This document shows positions 55,579 to 63,999 of a stretch of 64,000 bases of DNA, one piece after another. The notes beneath the pieces were generated by a model. It was not told the DNA's origin and did no database searches. It was given only the letters and a program-made list of their open reading frames with translations. Where the stretch lies: positions 62,001 to 126,000 of the forward strand of contig NZ_JABJXT010000001.1 in assembly GCF_013155295.1 (NCBI RefSeq), given 5' to 3'. How positions within the stretch are numbered: position 1 is the first letter of the stretch; each line of letters begins with the position of its first letter. This DNA is from Pseudogemmobacter hezensis. GTDB lineage: Bacteria > Pseudomonadota > Alphaproteobacteria > Rhodobacterales > Rhodobacteraceae. The position numbers and the translations under genes were made by a program.

Positions 55579-56466
55579 ATGGCAAAGAAGAATGATGATC
55601 TGCCCTTTGATGGCGCGATCAGCCGCTATTTCCAAAAGTCCGCGCCGAAATCCATCCGCCAGGCGATTGAGAAAGCGGGCAAGGATGACATCCTGACCCC
55701 CGGTTTCCCCTATGATCAGGAAATGGGCCGCAAAGACTATGACACCGCGATGGAGGGCCTGCAGCGTCAGCTGGTCCGCCTTCAGGCCGATGTCAAAGCC
55801 AGCGGCAAGCGGATCGTGGTGATCTTTGAGGGGCGCGATGCAGCCGGAAAAGGCGGCACGATTGCGCGCTTTCGGGAAAACCTGAACCCGCGCGTCGCCA
55901 ATGTGGTCGCCCTGCCCGCCCCCTCAGACCGGGAAAAGGGCCAGTGGTATTTTCAGCGCTATATCGACTGGCTGCCCGCCAAAGGCGAAATGGTGCTTTT
56001 TGACCGCAGCTGGTACAATCGCGGCGTGGTGGAAAAGGTCTTTGGCTTTTGCTCGGATGCGGAACGCGCCACCTTCTTCCGCCAGGTGCCCGAGTTTGAG
56101 CATATGCTGGTCGATGAGGGCGTGATCCTGATCAAGCTCTGGCTTGAGGTTGGCCGCGCCGAACAGCTGCGCCGCTTCATGGAACGTGAGCAAGACCCGC
56201 TGAAGCAATGGAAGCTGTCCCCGATTGATATCGAGGGGCTGGCGAAATGGGACGAATACTCACAGGCGATCACGGAAACGCTGGAGCGCAGCCATAGCGA
56301 GCACGCGCCCTGGACGGTGATCCTGTCGGATGACAAGCGCCGGGCCCGGTTGGCGGCGATCCGTCAGGTGCTGCACCGCATCGACTATAAGGGCAAGGAT
56401 GCCGCGCTGATCGGCCAGATCGACCCGCTGATCAGCGGCGGCCCGGGCCATCTGCAATCCAGCTGA
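55579..56466 (+). CDS. ppk2: Polyphosphate kinase 2 (single-domain PPK2)
   Basis: PPK2 transfers phosphate between polyphosphate and nucleotides. The 295-aa product has Walker [11 protein letters not shown] (residues 84-93), Walker B-like FDRSWYNRG (141-149), and the lid region with [12 protein letters not shown]. Size and motifs fit a class-I, single-domain PPK2, which generally phosphorylates ADP or GDP. AAAGGGG 8 bp before ATG 55579 is the ribosome site. It closes the metA cluster and converges with the second ABC operon. Confidence 0.94.
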   Translation: MAKKNDDLPFDGAISRYFQKSAPKSIRQAIEKAGKDDILTPGFPYDQEMGRKDYDTAMEGLQRQLVRLQADVKASGKRIVVIFEGRDAAGKGGTIARFRENLNPRVANVVALPAPSDREKGQWYFQRYIDWLPAKGEMVLFDRSWYNRGVVEKVFGFCSDAERATFFRQVPEFEHMLVDEGVILIKLWLEVGRAEQLRRFMEREQDPLKQWKLSPIDIEGLAKWDEYSQAITETLERSHSEHAPWTVILSDDKRRARLAAIRQVLHRIDYKGKDAALIGQIDPLISGGPGHLQSS

Positions 56467-56544
56467 GACAATCCGGCTGGGGCCAGCTGAGGCAGACCCG
56501 CCCCCGCCGCGCCCGGAACCCCCAGGCGCGGCAGGGCAAATATC

Positions 56545-57678
56545 TCAGCGGAACAGCACCAGCGCCGAGGGCGACCAGGACAGCTCCACCTCGGTGCCGA
56601 CATCCATCACCGGGCGGCCAGGCACGTTGCGCATCGACAGCCGCACCTCGATATCGGTGCCGCCGATGAACACATCGTAAGAGGTCATGTCGCCGAAATA
56701 GATCACCTCGTCGATCTTGCCCGGCACTTTACGCTCTTCGCTGGACTGGCCCGGGAAGAGAAGCGTCAGCGCCTCGGGGCGCAGGCCCACCGCAGGCGTG
56801 CCGCTGTTCTCATCCGATGCGACCTGATCCGCGCCCAGCGTCACCCGGCCAAGGCCTTTGATATCAACCTCATAGCTGCCCGCGTTTTCCGAGAGGATCT
56901 CGCAGGGGATGAAGTTCATGGTGCCGATGAAATCCGCCACTTTGCGGCTGTTGGGGCGACGATACAGCGTTTCCGGGTCGGCCAGCTGCGCGATCTGGCC
57001 CTCGAACATCACCGCGATCCGGTCAGACATGACCAGCGCCTCTTCCTGGTCGTGGGTGACCAGAATGAAGGTGATGCCGACCTGGCGCTGCAGCTTGATC
57101 AGCTCGACCTGCATATGCTCGCGCATCTTTTTATCCAGCGCCGAGAGCGGTTCGTCCAGCAGCAGAACTTTCGGCTTCAGGATCAGCGCCCGCGCCAGCG
57201 CCACCCGCTGCCGCTGGCCGCCCGAAAGCGCATGGGCCGCGCGTGCGCCATAGCCCTTGAGGCCGACCATGGTCAGCGCCTCTTCCACCGCCGCGGCCTT
57301 CTCGGCCTTACTGCGCGGATCGCGGCGCAGCCCGAAAGCCACATTTTCCGCCACCGTCATATGCGGGAAGATCGCATAGCTTTGGAACACCATATTGGTG
57401 GGGCGAAGGTTGGCGGGCACATCGCTCATATCGCGGCCATCAATCAGAACGGCCCCGGAGTCGACGCCCTCAAAGCCTGCGATGGTGCGCAAAAGCGTGG
57501 TCTTGCCACAGCCCGACGGCCCCAGCAGCGAGAAGAATTCGCCCGCTTTGATGGTGCCATTGATCCCGCGCAAAGCGTGGTAATCGCCGTAATATTTCTG
57601 AATATCGCGGAACTCGATCATGGTCTGGCGATCGGCCGAAGGGGTGGGTTTCTTCGACAGGCTGGGTTGAGCGGTCAC
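56545..57678 (-). CDS. Polyamine-type ABC transporter ATPase, second system
   Basis: The 377-aa product has Walker A GPSGCGKTTLLRTIAG, signature LSGGQRQRVALARAL, Walker B VLLLDEPLSALD and a C-terminal TOBE domain. It is the last gene of a permease-permease-ATPase operon; its start overlaps the upstream permease stop by 4 bp. An internal ATG at 57621 is possible. It belongs to the PotA/PotG branch. Confidence 0.92.
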   Translation of the reverse strand: MTAQPSLSKKPTPSADRQTMIEFRDIQKYYGDYHALRGINGTIKAGEFFSLLGPSGCGKTTLLRTIAGFEGVDSGAVLIDGRDMSDVPANLRPTNMVFQSYAIFPHMTVAENVAFGLRRDPRSKAEKAAAVEEALTMVGLKGYGARAAHALSGGQRQRVALARALILKPKVLLLDEPLSALDKKMREHMQVELIKLQRQVGITFILVTHDQEEALVMSDRIAVMFEGQIAQLADPETLYRRPNSRKVADFIGTMNFIPCEILSENAGSYEVDIKGLGRVTLGADQVASDENSGTPAVGLRPEALTLLFPGQSSEERKVPGKIDEVIYFGDMTSYDVFIGGTDIEVRLSMRNVPGRPVMDVGTEVELSWSPSALVLFR

Positions 57679-58484
57679 AGGAAGCCTCCGGAATCCTTGC
57701 CACCGATTTTGGCGATGCCACGGCGGCGGAAATATTCAGCAATTGCAAGCAAGATGATCGACAGGCCGACCAGGATCGTGCCCAAAGCCAGCATCGAGGG
57801 CACTTTGGCCGGGAAACGGAACTGGCCGAAGATATAGACCGAAAGGATCGGCTGGCCCGAGCCCAGAAAGTTCGCCACGATGAATTCATCGATTGAGATG
57901 GTGAAGGTGATCAGGAAGGATGACAGGATCCCCGGCATCACCAAGGGCAGAATGATCAGGCGGAAGGTCGAGGCAGGTGTCTCGCCCAGATCCAGCGCCG
58001 CCTCTTCGAATGAGCGGTCCAGCGACTGGAAGGCCGAGGTCAGCAGCGCGACTGAGAAGGGCGTGCAGATCAAGAGATGCCCCAGGATCACCGTGAAGAT
58101 CGACAGCGGAATGCCAATCGCCATCAGCACGATCAGCAAGGACATCGCCACGATCATCTCTGGCAGCACCAGCGGCAGCATGATGAAGCCCATCACCGGC
58201 GCCTTGAACGGCCATTGATAGCGCACCGAGGACCGCGCGGCGAAGATGCCCAGGATGGTCGAAAGCGTCGCCACGGAAAGCGAGATGGTCAGGCTGTTTT
58301 TCAGCGCCTTCCACAGGTTCGGATCGGCCCACATCTCGCCAAACCACTTGGTGGTGAAGCCCGACAGCGGGAAGGCCACCACGGCGGCATTGTTGAAGGC
58401 AAAGACCGGCAGGATCAGAATCGGGCCGTAGAGAAACAGCAGATAGATGATCGCATAGGTTTTCAGGCCGGGGGCTTTGGTCAT
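57675..58484 (-). CDS. Polyamine-type ABC permease (PotC/PotI-like), second system
   Basis: The 269-aa product has six membrane helices and the EAA loop EEAALDLGETPASTFRLIILP. It overlaps both neighbours by 4 bp, which implies strict co-expression. The size is normal for PotC, in contrast to the permeases of the first system. Confidence 0.92.
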   Translation of the reverse strand: MTKAPGLKTYAIIYLLFLYGPILILPVFAFNNAAVVAFPLSGFTTKWFGEMWADPNLWKALKNSLTISLSVATLSTILGIFAARSSVRYQWPFKAPVMGFIMLPLVLPEMIVAMSLLIVLMAIGIPLSIFTVILGHLLICTPFSVALLTSAFQSLDRSFEEAALDLGETPASTFRLIILPLVMPGILSSFLITFTISIDEFIVANFLGSGQPILSVYIFGQFRFPAKVPSMLALGTILVGLSIILLAIAEYFRRRGIAKIGGKDSGGFL

Positions 58485-59353
58485 TTCCGGCCTCCGATAA
58501 AGCGTTTGTTCAGCAAGATGAAACCGACGCTGATAATGGCCACCGCGATCATTGCCGTTGCCGCCAGCGCAGATCCCATGGCGAAATTGCGCGACTTAAG
58601 CAGCTGTGTTTCCACGAAATTCGACACCATCGGCACTTTGCCACCGCCGATCAGCTCTGGCGTGACATAGTCGCCCGCGGTCGGAATGAAGACGATCAGC
58701 ACCGCCGCGATCACGCCCGGCATCGACAAGGGCAGCGTCACGCGCAGGAAGGTGCGCCATTTGCTTTCGCCCAGGTCCTGCCCCGCCTCCAGCAGCGAGC
58801 GGTCCACCTTTTCCAGGCTGACAAAGATCGGCAGCACCGCAAAAGGCGCATAGGCATGGGCCAGCGTGATGATGATCGAGGGTACGCCATATTGCAGGAT
58901 GTTCAGTTGCGTATCCATCAGCCCCACCCCCATCAGCGAGCTGTCCACGATCCCGTCATAACCAAGGATCGTGCGCCAGAGCGCGACACGGATGATGTAG
59001 CTGGTCCAGAACGGAATGGTGATCAGGAACAGCCAGAGCGACTTTTTCGACGGCTGCACGTGAAAGCTGACGAAATAGGCAATCGGATAGGCCAGCAGCA
59101 CGGTTGCCAGCGTCACCAGCACCGAGACATTCAGCGACCTGAGCAGCACGATGTGATACTGCGGCCCGGTCAGCACCTTATAGTAATTCTCGCCGGTAAA
59201 CGGCAGGTCAACCGCCCCCCGTGAGCCGGTCAGCAGCGAATAGACCAAAACTGTCGCCAAAGGTGCTGCCAGCAGCAGGAAGGTTACCACGGCTGGTGGC
59301 GCTATCAAAAGCCACCCGGTCCGCGCCTCAGAGGAGTTCGTTCGCGCCATCAT
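58481..59353 (-). CDS. Polyamine-type ABC permease (PotB/PotH-like), second system
   Basis: The 290-aa product has six membrane helices and EAA loop LEAGQDLGESKWRTFLRVTLP. It is the first gene of the operon and starts ATGATG. The normal length shows that it lacks the large insert found in the first system. No binding-protein gene is present in the 145 bp upstream or elsewhere nearby. Confidence 0.92.
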   Translation of the reverse strand: MMARTNSSEARTGWLLIAPPAVVTFLLLAAPLATVLVYSLLTGSRGAVDLPFTGENYYKVLTGPQYHIVLLRSLNVSVLVTLATVLLAYPIAYFVSFHVQPSKKSLWLFLITIPFWTSYIIRVALWRTILGYDGIVDSSLMGVGLMDTQLNILQYGVPSIIITLAHAYAPFAVLPIFVSLEKVDRSLLEAGQDLGESKWRTFLRVTLPLSMPGVIAAVLIVFIPTAGDYVTPELIGGGKVPMVSNFVETQLLKSRNFAMGSALAATAMIAVAIISVGFILLNKRFIGGRK

Positions 59354-59498
59354 CCCCCCAATATGCCGATCTTAAGGCCAGCATCTGTTTGATCAAAATA
59401 CTGGCTCTGCTCTGGCTTTGATGCAAGCCCTGACCCGCCGACGCAAGCCGTTAAGCAGAAAAAAAGTGCACAGCCAGGGGGATTAACTGCACGAAAAT

Positions 59499-59759
59499 TC
59501 AGCCTCTGATCATTTCGACAGCAATGGCGCGCTTGTGCAACTCGACATACAGCGCCGAGACAACCTTGGGCTGTCCGACGGCAACCTCAAGCGCGTCCGA
59601 AAGATGCCCTTCTTCGAAGCCATCCTCTTCTTCGACCCGCCAGATCATGTGACGTGCGGCACCATCATCATAAACCACCTCAAGCGCATCACCGCGACGG
59701 CGCCAGCCCAGAAAATCCGCGCCACCATCGGGGGCGTGGAAGAAGGTATTCTGTCCCAT
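59499..59759 (-). CDS. Small hypothetical protein
   Basis: The 86-aa product (MGQNTFFHAPDGGADFLGWR at the start) has no recognised family. It is mixed charged, with GHLSDALEVAVGQPKVVSAL in the middle, no signal peptide and no membrane segment. A GAGAT site precedes ATG 59759; an upstream ATG at 59792 is possible. It stands alone between the ABC operon and the MocR gene. Codon use is like its neighbours, which supports coding. Confidence 0.55.
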   Translation of the reverse strand: MGQNTFFHAPDGGADFLGWRRRGDALEVVYDDGAARHMIWRVEEEDGFEEGHLSDALEVAVGQPKVVSALYVELHKRAIAVEMIRG

Positions 59760-59922
59760 TTCGAGATCTCTTTTACTGCTCTTTTTTCCCATCGGACAAC
59801 GGCAGCGCCGCGTCGTCAATCTTAAGAACAGCCGCTAACCTACCGAAATCACGATGCGAGTCCGCAATGCCACACTGGACCACCCCCCTTTGACGGGCGC
59901 AACACGCCCCCGGATCGCCCGC

Positions 59923-61323
59923 CTAGACCGCCAGCGCCGAGGGCGGGTTTGCCAACAGATCCGCCAGCTGATCCAGCCCCGCCTCGAAGTCACAGATCGG
60001 CAAGGCGCCGGGAATCGCGATGCGGATCGCATGCGGCGCCCTGCCCCCAACCAGCGCATATTCATCGGCCGAGCGCACCATGACCCCGCGCGCTTCGGCC
60101 ATGCGCGAGAAAGATGAGGCCCGCCAGCCCTGCGGCAGGTTCAGCCAGACGAACGGCACCCCCGACTGCCAGGAAATGTCATAGCCCCCCAGCCGGTTCA
60201 CCACGATCTGGATGCGATGGGCGAATTCGGCCTGCACCTTGGCCCGGATCTGCGCCGCCGCCCCCGAGCGGAACAGATGCAGCATCAGATCAGAGACCGG
60301 CCGCGCCAGCGCGAAGAACCCATATTGCGCCGAAAGCCGTCCCGCCTCGCCCATTCCCGCCGGGCAGATCACATAGCCAAAGCGCAGCGCCGCAGAGACG
60401 GTTTTTGAGATCGATCCGACCAGCCAGACCCGCTCTGGTGCCAGGGCGCGCAGCGTTGGCAGATCGCTTTCGGCCACCGAATAGCAGTCATCCTCAAGGA
60501 TCTGCAGGTCATAATTGCGGGCGATTTCAGCGATTTGCAGCCGCCGCTCAATCGGCATCCGCCCGGTGGTCGGGTTTTGCGCCTCGCAGGTCAGGCACAG
60601 AACCTGGGGGCCATGACGGCGACAAACCGCCTCTAACGAGGCTGGGATCACGCCGAATTCGTCAATCTCAACGGCCACCACCTCGGCCCGCGCCGCACGC
60701 GCGGCATAGCGGAAACCGGGATAGGCCAGCTCCTCCAGCACGATCACCGGGCGGTCACCGCGCAGGCAACAATCCAGCACCAGCCCCACCGCATTCTGCC
60801 CCCCATGGGTCAGCATCACATCATCAGGCGTCGCAGGCCCGAGGATCCGGTCGCCCAACCAGGCCAGAACCTCAGCCCTGAGCGGATATTCCCCGGTCTG
60901 ACTGGTGTAATCGGTCCAGCCCAAGCTGGTCGTCGCCGCCATCGCGGTCAGCGCCTCATGGAAGGCCTGGGCCTGGCCGACCTCTGGCACCTGCGGCGGG
61001 CGCATTTCAATATAGCCGGACATGCCGGGCTTGCGCTCGGTATAAAGGGGTTGGGTTGGCCCAAGACGCGGCTGGCTGGAGGCAACGAATGTGCCGCGCC
61101 CGACGGTCGCCTCAAGCAGGCCTTCCTGGGTTGCGATCTGATAGGCGCGGGCCACGGTGCCCGGGGTCAGATGCAACCGCCAGGCCAGATCACGCACTGT
61201 CGGCAGCTGGGTGCCAGGCGGCAGAGCGCCATTGCGGATCGCCTCGCGCAGGGCGCGGCTGAGACCCAGATATTTTGGCCCTGACCAGGAGGTCAGGTCG
61301 GGCAGCCATCTTGTATCAGGCAC
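59923..61323 (-). CDS. MocR-type (GntR plus aminotransferase) transcriptional regulator
   Basis: The 466-aa product has an N-terminal GntR winged helix (LREAIRNGALPPGTQLPTVRDLAWRL, residues about 24-50, given as boundaries) and a class-I aminotransferase-like domain. The PLP lysine is Lys307 in GSISKTVSAALRFGY. MocR regulators sense PLP or an amino-acid adduct rather than catalyse. The start is GTG 61323. It is divergent from the DUF1127 gene at 61409, with a short gap that contains repeated ATTGTATC-like words, so it probably controls itself and that gene. The co-effector is unknown. Confidence 0.92.
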   Translation of the reverse strand: MPDTRWLPDLTSWSGPKYLGLSRALREAIRNGALPPGTQLPTVRDLAWRLHLTPGTVARAYQIATQEGLLEATVGRGTFVASSQPRLGPTQPLYTERKPGMSGYIEMRPPQVPEVGQAQAFHEALTAMAATTSLGWTDYTSQTGEYPLRAEVLAWLGDRILGPATPDDVMLTHGGQNAVGLVLDCCLRGDRPVIVLEELAYPGFRYAARAARAEVVAVEIDEFGVIPASLEAVCRRHGPQVLCLTCEAQNPTTGRMPIERRLQIAEIARNYDLQILEDDCYSVAESDLPTLRALAPERVWLVGSISKTVSAALRFGYVICPAGMGEAGRLSAQYGFFALARPVSDLMLHLFRSGAAAQIRAKVQAEFAHRIQIVVNRLGGYDISWQSGVPFVWLNLPQGWRASSFSRMAEARGVMVRSADEYALVGGRAPHAIRIAIPGALPICDFEAGLDQLADLLANPPSALAV

Positions 61324-61391
61324 AATGTATCTCTGGCGGTTAATTGTCGAGCATTGTATTCATACTTACACCCTAGCAGCCAGATTGTATC
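61310..61391. promoter_or_regulatory. Repeated ATTGTATC-like words between the MocR and DUF1127 genes
   Basis: CTTGTATC (61310-61317), AATGTATC (61324-61331), ATTGTATT (61353-61360) and ATTGTATC (61384-61391) lie in the same direction. MocR/PdxR proteins typically bind direct repeats in such divergent gaps. The first lies in the first codons of the MocR gene, the last 18 bp before the DUF1127 start. Confidence 0.6.
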
Positions 61392-61408
61392 AACACAAGG
61401 TAAATATC

Positions 61409-61636
61409 ATGACCTGGCAAGTCGCAGAGACCCGCACCACGCAGATCACATCGCAGACCAGCCTGCCTATGGTGTCGCGCATGCTGATCGCATTGGGCTA
61501 TGCGCTGGCCGGCTGGCGAAACCGCCGCCGTACACGGCGGGCACTTTCCTTGCTGGATACACGCCTGCTGCAGGATATTGGCCTGAGCGAGGCCAGCCGG
61601 GACGCCGAAGCCGCCAAACCATTCTGGCTGCCCTGA
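61409..61636 (+). CDS. DUF1127 small protein, second copy
   Basis: The 75-aa product ends with the DUF1127 motif RRALSLLDTRLLQDIGLSEA. The N-terminal part contains a short hydrophobic helix (MVSRMLIALGYALAGW). The ribosome site is weak (AAGG 8 bp upstream). It is divergent from the MocR gene and has its own strong terminator. The first copy (37017) is similarly paired with a LysR gene. Confidence 0.85.
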   Translation: MTWQVAETRTTQITSQTSLPMVSRMLIALGYALAGWRNRRRTRRALSLLDTRLLQDIGLSEASRDAEAAKPFWLP

Positions 61637-61692
61637 CCTGCGCCGGAACGCCGGCAGCGGACAGGTGACAGCCTTAACGAACCCCTGAGCCT

Positions 61693-61721
61693 GGGGCCGG
61701 ATCTTCCGGCCCCCTTTTTTT
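61693..61721 (+). terminator. Rho-independent terminator of the second DUF1127 gene
   Basis: Perfect 8-bp stem GGGGCCGG (61693-61700) / CCGGCCCC (61706-61713), 5-base loop, then seven T residues. Confidence 0.95.
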
Positions 61722-61778
61722 ATGGCCTGCGCCCCTGCCCGTGGCCGGGCTGAAATTTACACGATGGGCGCAGGCGGC

Positions 61779-61813
61779 ATTGTATCAAAGCATCCAGGCC
61801 AAAACGATACAAT
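61779..61813. repeat. Inverted ATTGTATC pair in a convergent gap
   Basis: ATTGTATC (61779-61786) and GATACAAT (61806-61813) form a perfect 8-bp inverted repeat with a 19-bp spacer. It repeats the words in front of the MocR gene but lies between two terminators, with no gene that it could obviously control. Confidence 0.8.
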
Positions 61814-61830
61814 CCCGGAGACAGCCATAA

Positions 61831-61860
61831 AAAAGAGGCCCCCCGAAGGAGACCTCTTTT
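61831..61860 (-). terminator. Rho-independent terminator of the RTX gene
   Basis: Read on the minus strand, AAAAGAGG / CCTCTTTT forms an 8-bp stem ending in a run of T residues, about 50 bp after the RTX stop codon. Confidence 0.82.
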
Positions 61861-61908
61861 CTCTCATCCAACGGTAACCCATCAGATTCGCTGCATAAAC
61901 CGTGTGGC

Positions 61909-63999
61909 TCAGCGGGCCAGAAGCTTTGCCTCATGCCGCTTCAGCGTGCGGCGTGCGGCGTGATATCCGTCAAGACCTTCCTGGCTCTTCAGATCAGGGA
62001 AGAGTTCAAAGATCTCATTGCGTTGGGCATTGCCCATCCCCTTCAGCGTATAGTCACCGGGCTGGAAGCTTTCGGTCCAGGCCCCGTTCGACAGCACGAC
62101 CTCATGGCGGTCACACATGAAGTGGATATAACTGACACCGATCGAAGCGATCTGATGGATCCCTTTCGAGCCGACCAGGTGCTTTGCTGCGACCAGCACT
62201 TCGTGCTCGTCAAAGTAGAGCTGGGTGCGATCATTGGCGACCAGCAGGCGGTGGTTCGGCGAGACCAGCATATCACGCTCGGGCAGGCCATTGCCCAGGC
62301 TGTGCGCCCTGACCAGCACCGGCTGCAGATGGTTGTTCAGCCGCAGGTCCTGGCCCGAAAGCGCTTTTTCACCGATCCAGCGGATCTCCTGGATGCCATT
62401 GTCGCGGGTGATCACCCGGTCGCCGGCGCGCAGCTCTTCGACAGGAACCTCACCGCGCGGAGTGGCGATCATGGTGCCCGGCGTGAAGCAGGGGATCACA
62501 TTCTCGATGTTCTGGAAGTCGAGATGCCCGACCTCATTGCCATCGGTGTCAAGGAAGTGAACCCGGCCGTTTTCAGGGTTGTCGGGGTCATAGACGATGC
62601 GCAGCGGGCCTGCATCCGACAGATCCAGCGTGTCGAAATCGTCGCCCTCTTCGCCGCCATCGATAAAGCTGCCGATGCCTGCGCCCTGGGTCTCGACCAC
62701 AATGGTGTCACGATCTGCGCCGCCAAAGACGGTGTCGCCGCCGCCACTCAGGTGGATGGTGTCATTGCCCGCGCCGCCAAAGACAACATTGTTGCCCTCG
62801 CCGCCGTGGATCAGATCTTCGCCATCACCGCCGAACAGCGTGTCATTGCCGGCGCCGCCGAACAGCGTGTCATTGCCCGCATCGCCATAGAGGACGTCAT
62901 CGCCCTCGCCGCCATAGGCCACATCATCGCCGGCACCGCCATAAAGCGTGTCATTGCCGGTGCCGCCATAAAGCTCGTCATTGCCATCGCCGCCATAGAG
63001 GATGTCGTTGCCCTCATCGCCATGCAGCGTGTCATCGCCCTCATCGCCATGCAGATGGTCATCGTCGATACCGCCATACAGCAGGTCATCGCCGGTGCCG
63101 CCATAAAGCGTGTCATTGTCGTCGCGGCCATAGATCGTGTCATTGCCCGCACCACCGAACAGAAGGTCGGTATTGTTGTTCGGCCGCAGGTCACGGTCAT
63201 CGGGGATGTCGAGAACCTCGCCCAGGGTATTGTCCAGGCCGCCGAAGATCAGATCATCGCCGTCGCCGCCGAAGATGGTATCCGCACCCTCATCGCCGAT
63301 CAGCGTGTCATTGCCTGCGCCGCCATAGACCAGATCCGCATCCCATCCGGCGTAGACAAGATCATCGCCCTCGCCGCCATAGATGGTGTCGGCATCATCC
63401 CCGGTCAGGATCGTGTCATTGCCCGCGCCGCCATAGACCAGGTCGCGATCATTGTTCGGATCGGTATCGGCAGGGTAATAGCCGGGGTAATCAATATCCG
63501 GCATCGGGTTTTCATAGTTCGAGGTGTCGATGTAATCGTCACCATCGCCGCCATAGGCGGTATCATTGCCGGTCCCGCCGATGATGGTGTCATCACCTGC
63601 ATCACCGCTGAGCAGATCATCGCCCGGGCCGCCATAGATGCGGTCGTCGCCCTCACCGCCATAGACGGTGTCATTGCCGAGGCCGGAATAGATCGTGTCA
63701 TTGCCCGCGCCGCCATAGATACGATCATCATCGGGGCCATCGCCCGGAATGATCGCATCGCCGCCATCCACGCGGTCGCCATCATGATCGACATAGCTTT
63801 CATCAATCAGATCGCCGCCATCGGTACCGATGATGATGCCGTCATTGCTGCTGCCGCCGCCAGGGGTGACGGTAATATGGATCGTTGCTGTATCGGTGCC
63901 GCCATTGCCGTCCGAGATCTCATAATCGATCTCGGCGGTGCCGGTGAAACCGGGGGCCGGGGTAAAGCGGATACCGCCATCGGGCAGAACCTCGACCGT
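61909..63999 (-). CDS. RTX calcium-binding protein with cadherin-like and C-terminal Hint domains (5' end outside window)
   Basis: The frame is open through the right edge, so about 697 C-terminal residues are visible. The first 50 or so look like a tandem cadherin/VCBS-type domain end (FTPAPGFTGTAEIDYEISD). About 430 residues of RTX nonapeptide repeats follow (GGxGxDxxx pattern, coordinates about 63790-62550), which bind calcium outside the cell. The last 190 residues are a Hint_2 domain starting at Cys (codon 62490-62488, CFTPGTMIATPRGEVPVEEL). Such proteins are secreted by type I systems, and Hint domains can self-process. The internal ATG at 63771 is not the true start. Likely an extracellular surface or adhesion protein. 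Confidence 0.92.
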   Translation of the reverse strand, partial: TVEVLPDGGIRFTPAPGFTGTAEIDYEISDGNGGTDTATIHITVTPGGGSSNDGIIIGTDGGDLIDESYVDHDGDRVDGGDAIIPGDGPDDDRIYGGAGNDTIYSGLGNDTVYGGEGDDRIYGGPGDDLLSGDAGDDTIIGGTGNDTAYGGDGDDYIDTSNYENPMPDIDYPGYYPADTDPNNDRDLVYGGAGNDTILTGDDADTIYGGEGDDLVYAGWDADLVYGGAGNDTLIGDEGADTIFGGDGDDLIFGGLDNTLGEVLDIPDDRDLRPNNNTDLLFGGAGNDTIYGRDDNDTLYGGTGDDLLYGGIDDDHLHGDEGDDTLHGDEGNDILYGGDGNDELYGGTGNDTLYGGAGDDVAYGGEGDDVLYGDAGNDTLFGGAGNDTLFGGDGEDLIHGGEGNNVVFGGAGNDTIHLSGGGDTVFGGADRDTIVVETQGAGIGSFIDGGEEGDDFDTLDLSDAGPLRIVYDPDNPENGRVHFLDTDGNEVGHLDFQNIENVIPCFTPGTMIATPRGEVPVEELRAGDRVITRDNGIQEIRWIGEKALSGQDLRLNNHLQPVLVRAHSLGNGLPERDMLVSPNHRLLVANDRTQLYFDEHEVLVAAKHLVGSKGIHQIASIGVSYIHFMCDRHEVVLSNGAWTESFQPGDYTLKGMGNAQRNEIFELFPDLKSQEGLDGYHAARRTLKRHEAKLLAR

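Noticed and set aside
61763-61876. 37-codon plus-strand ORF between the two terminators
   Set aside because: It runs through the RTX terminator, has no ribosome site and no recognisable features.
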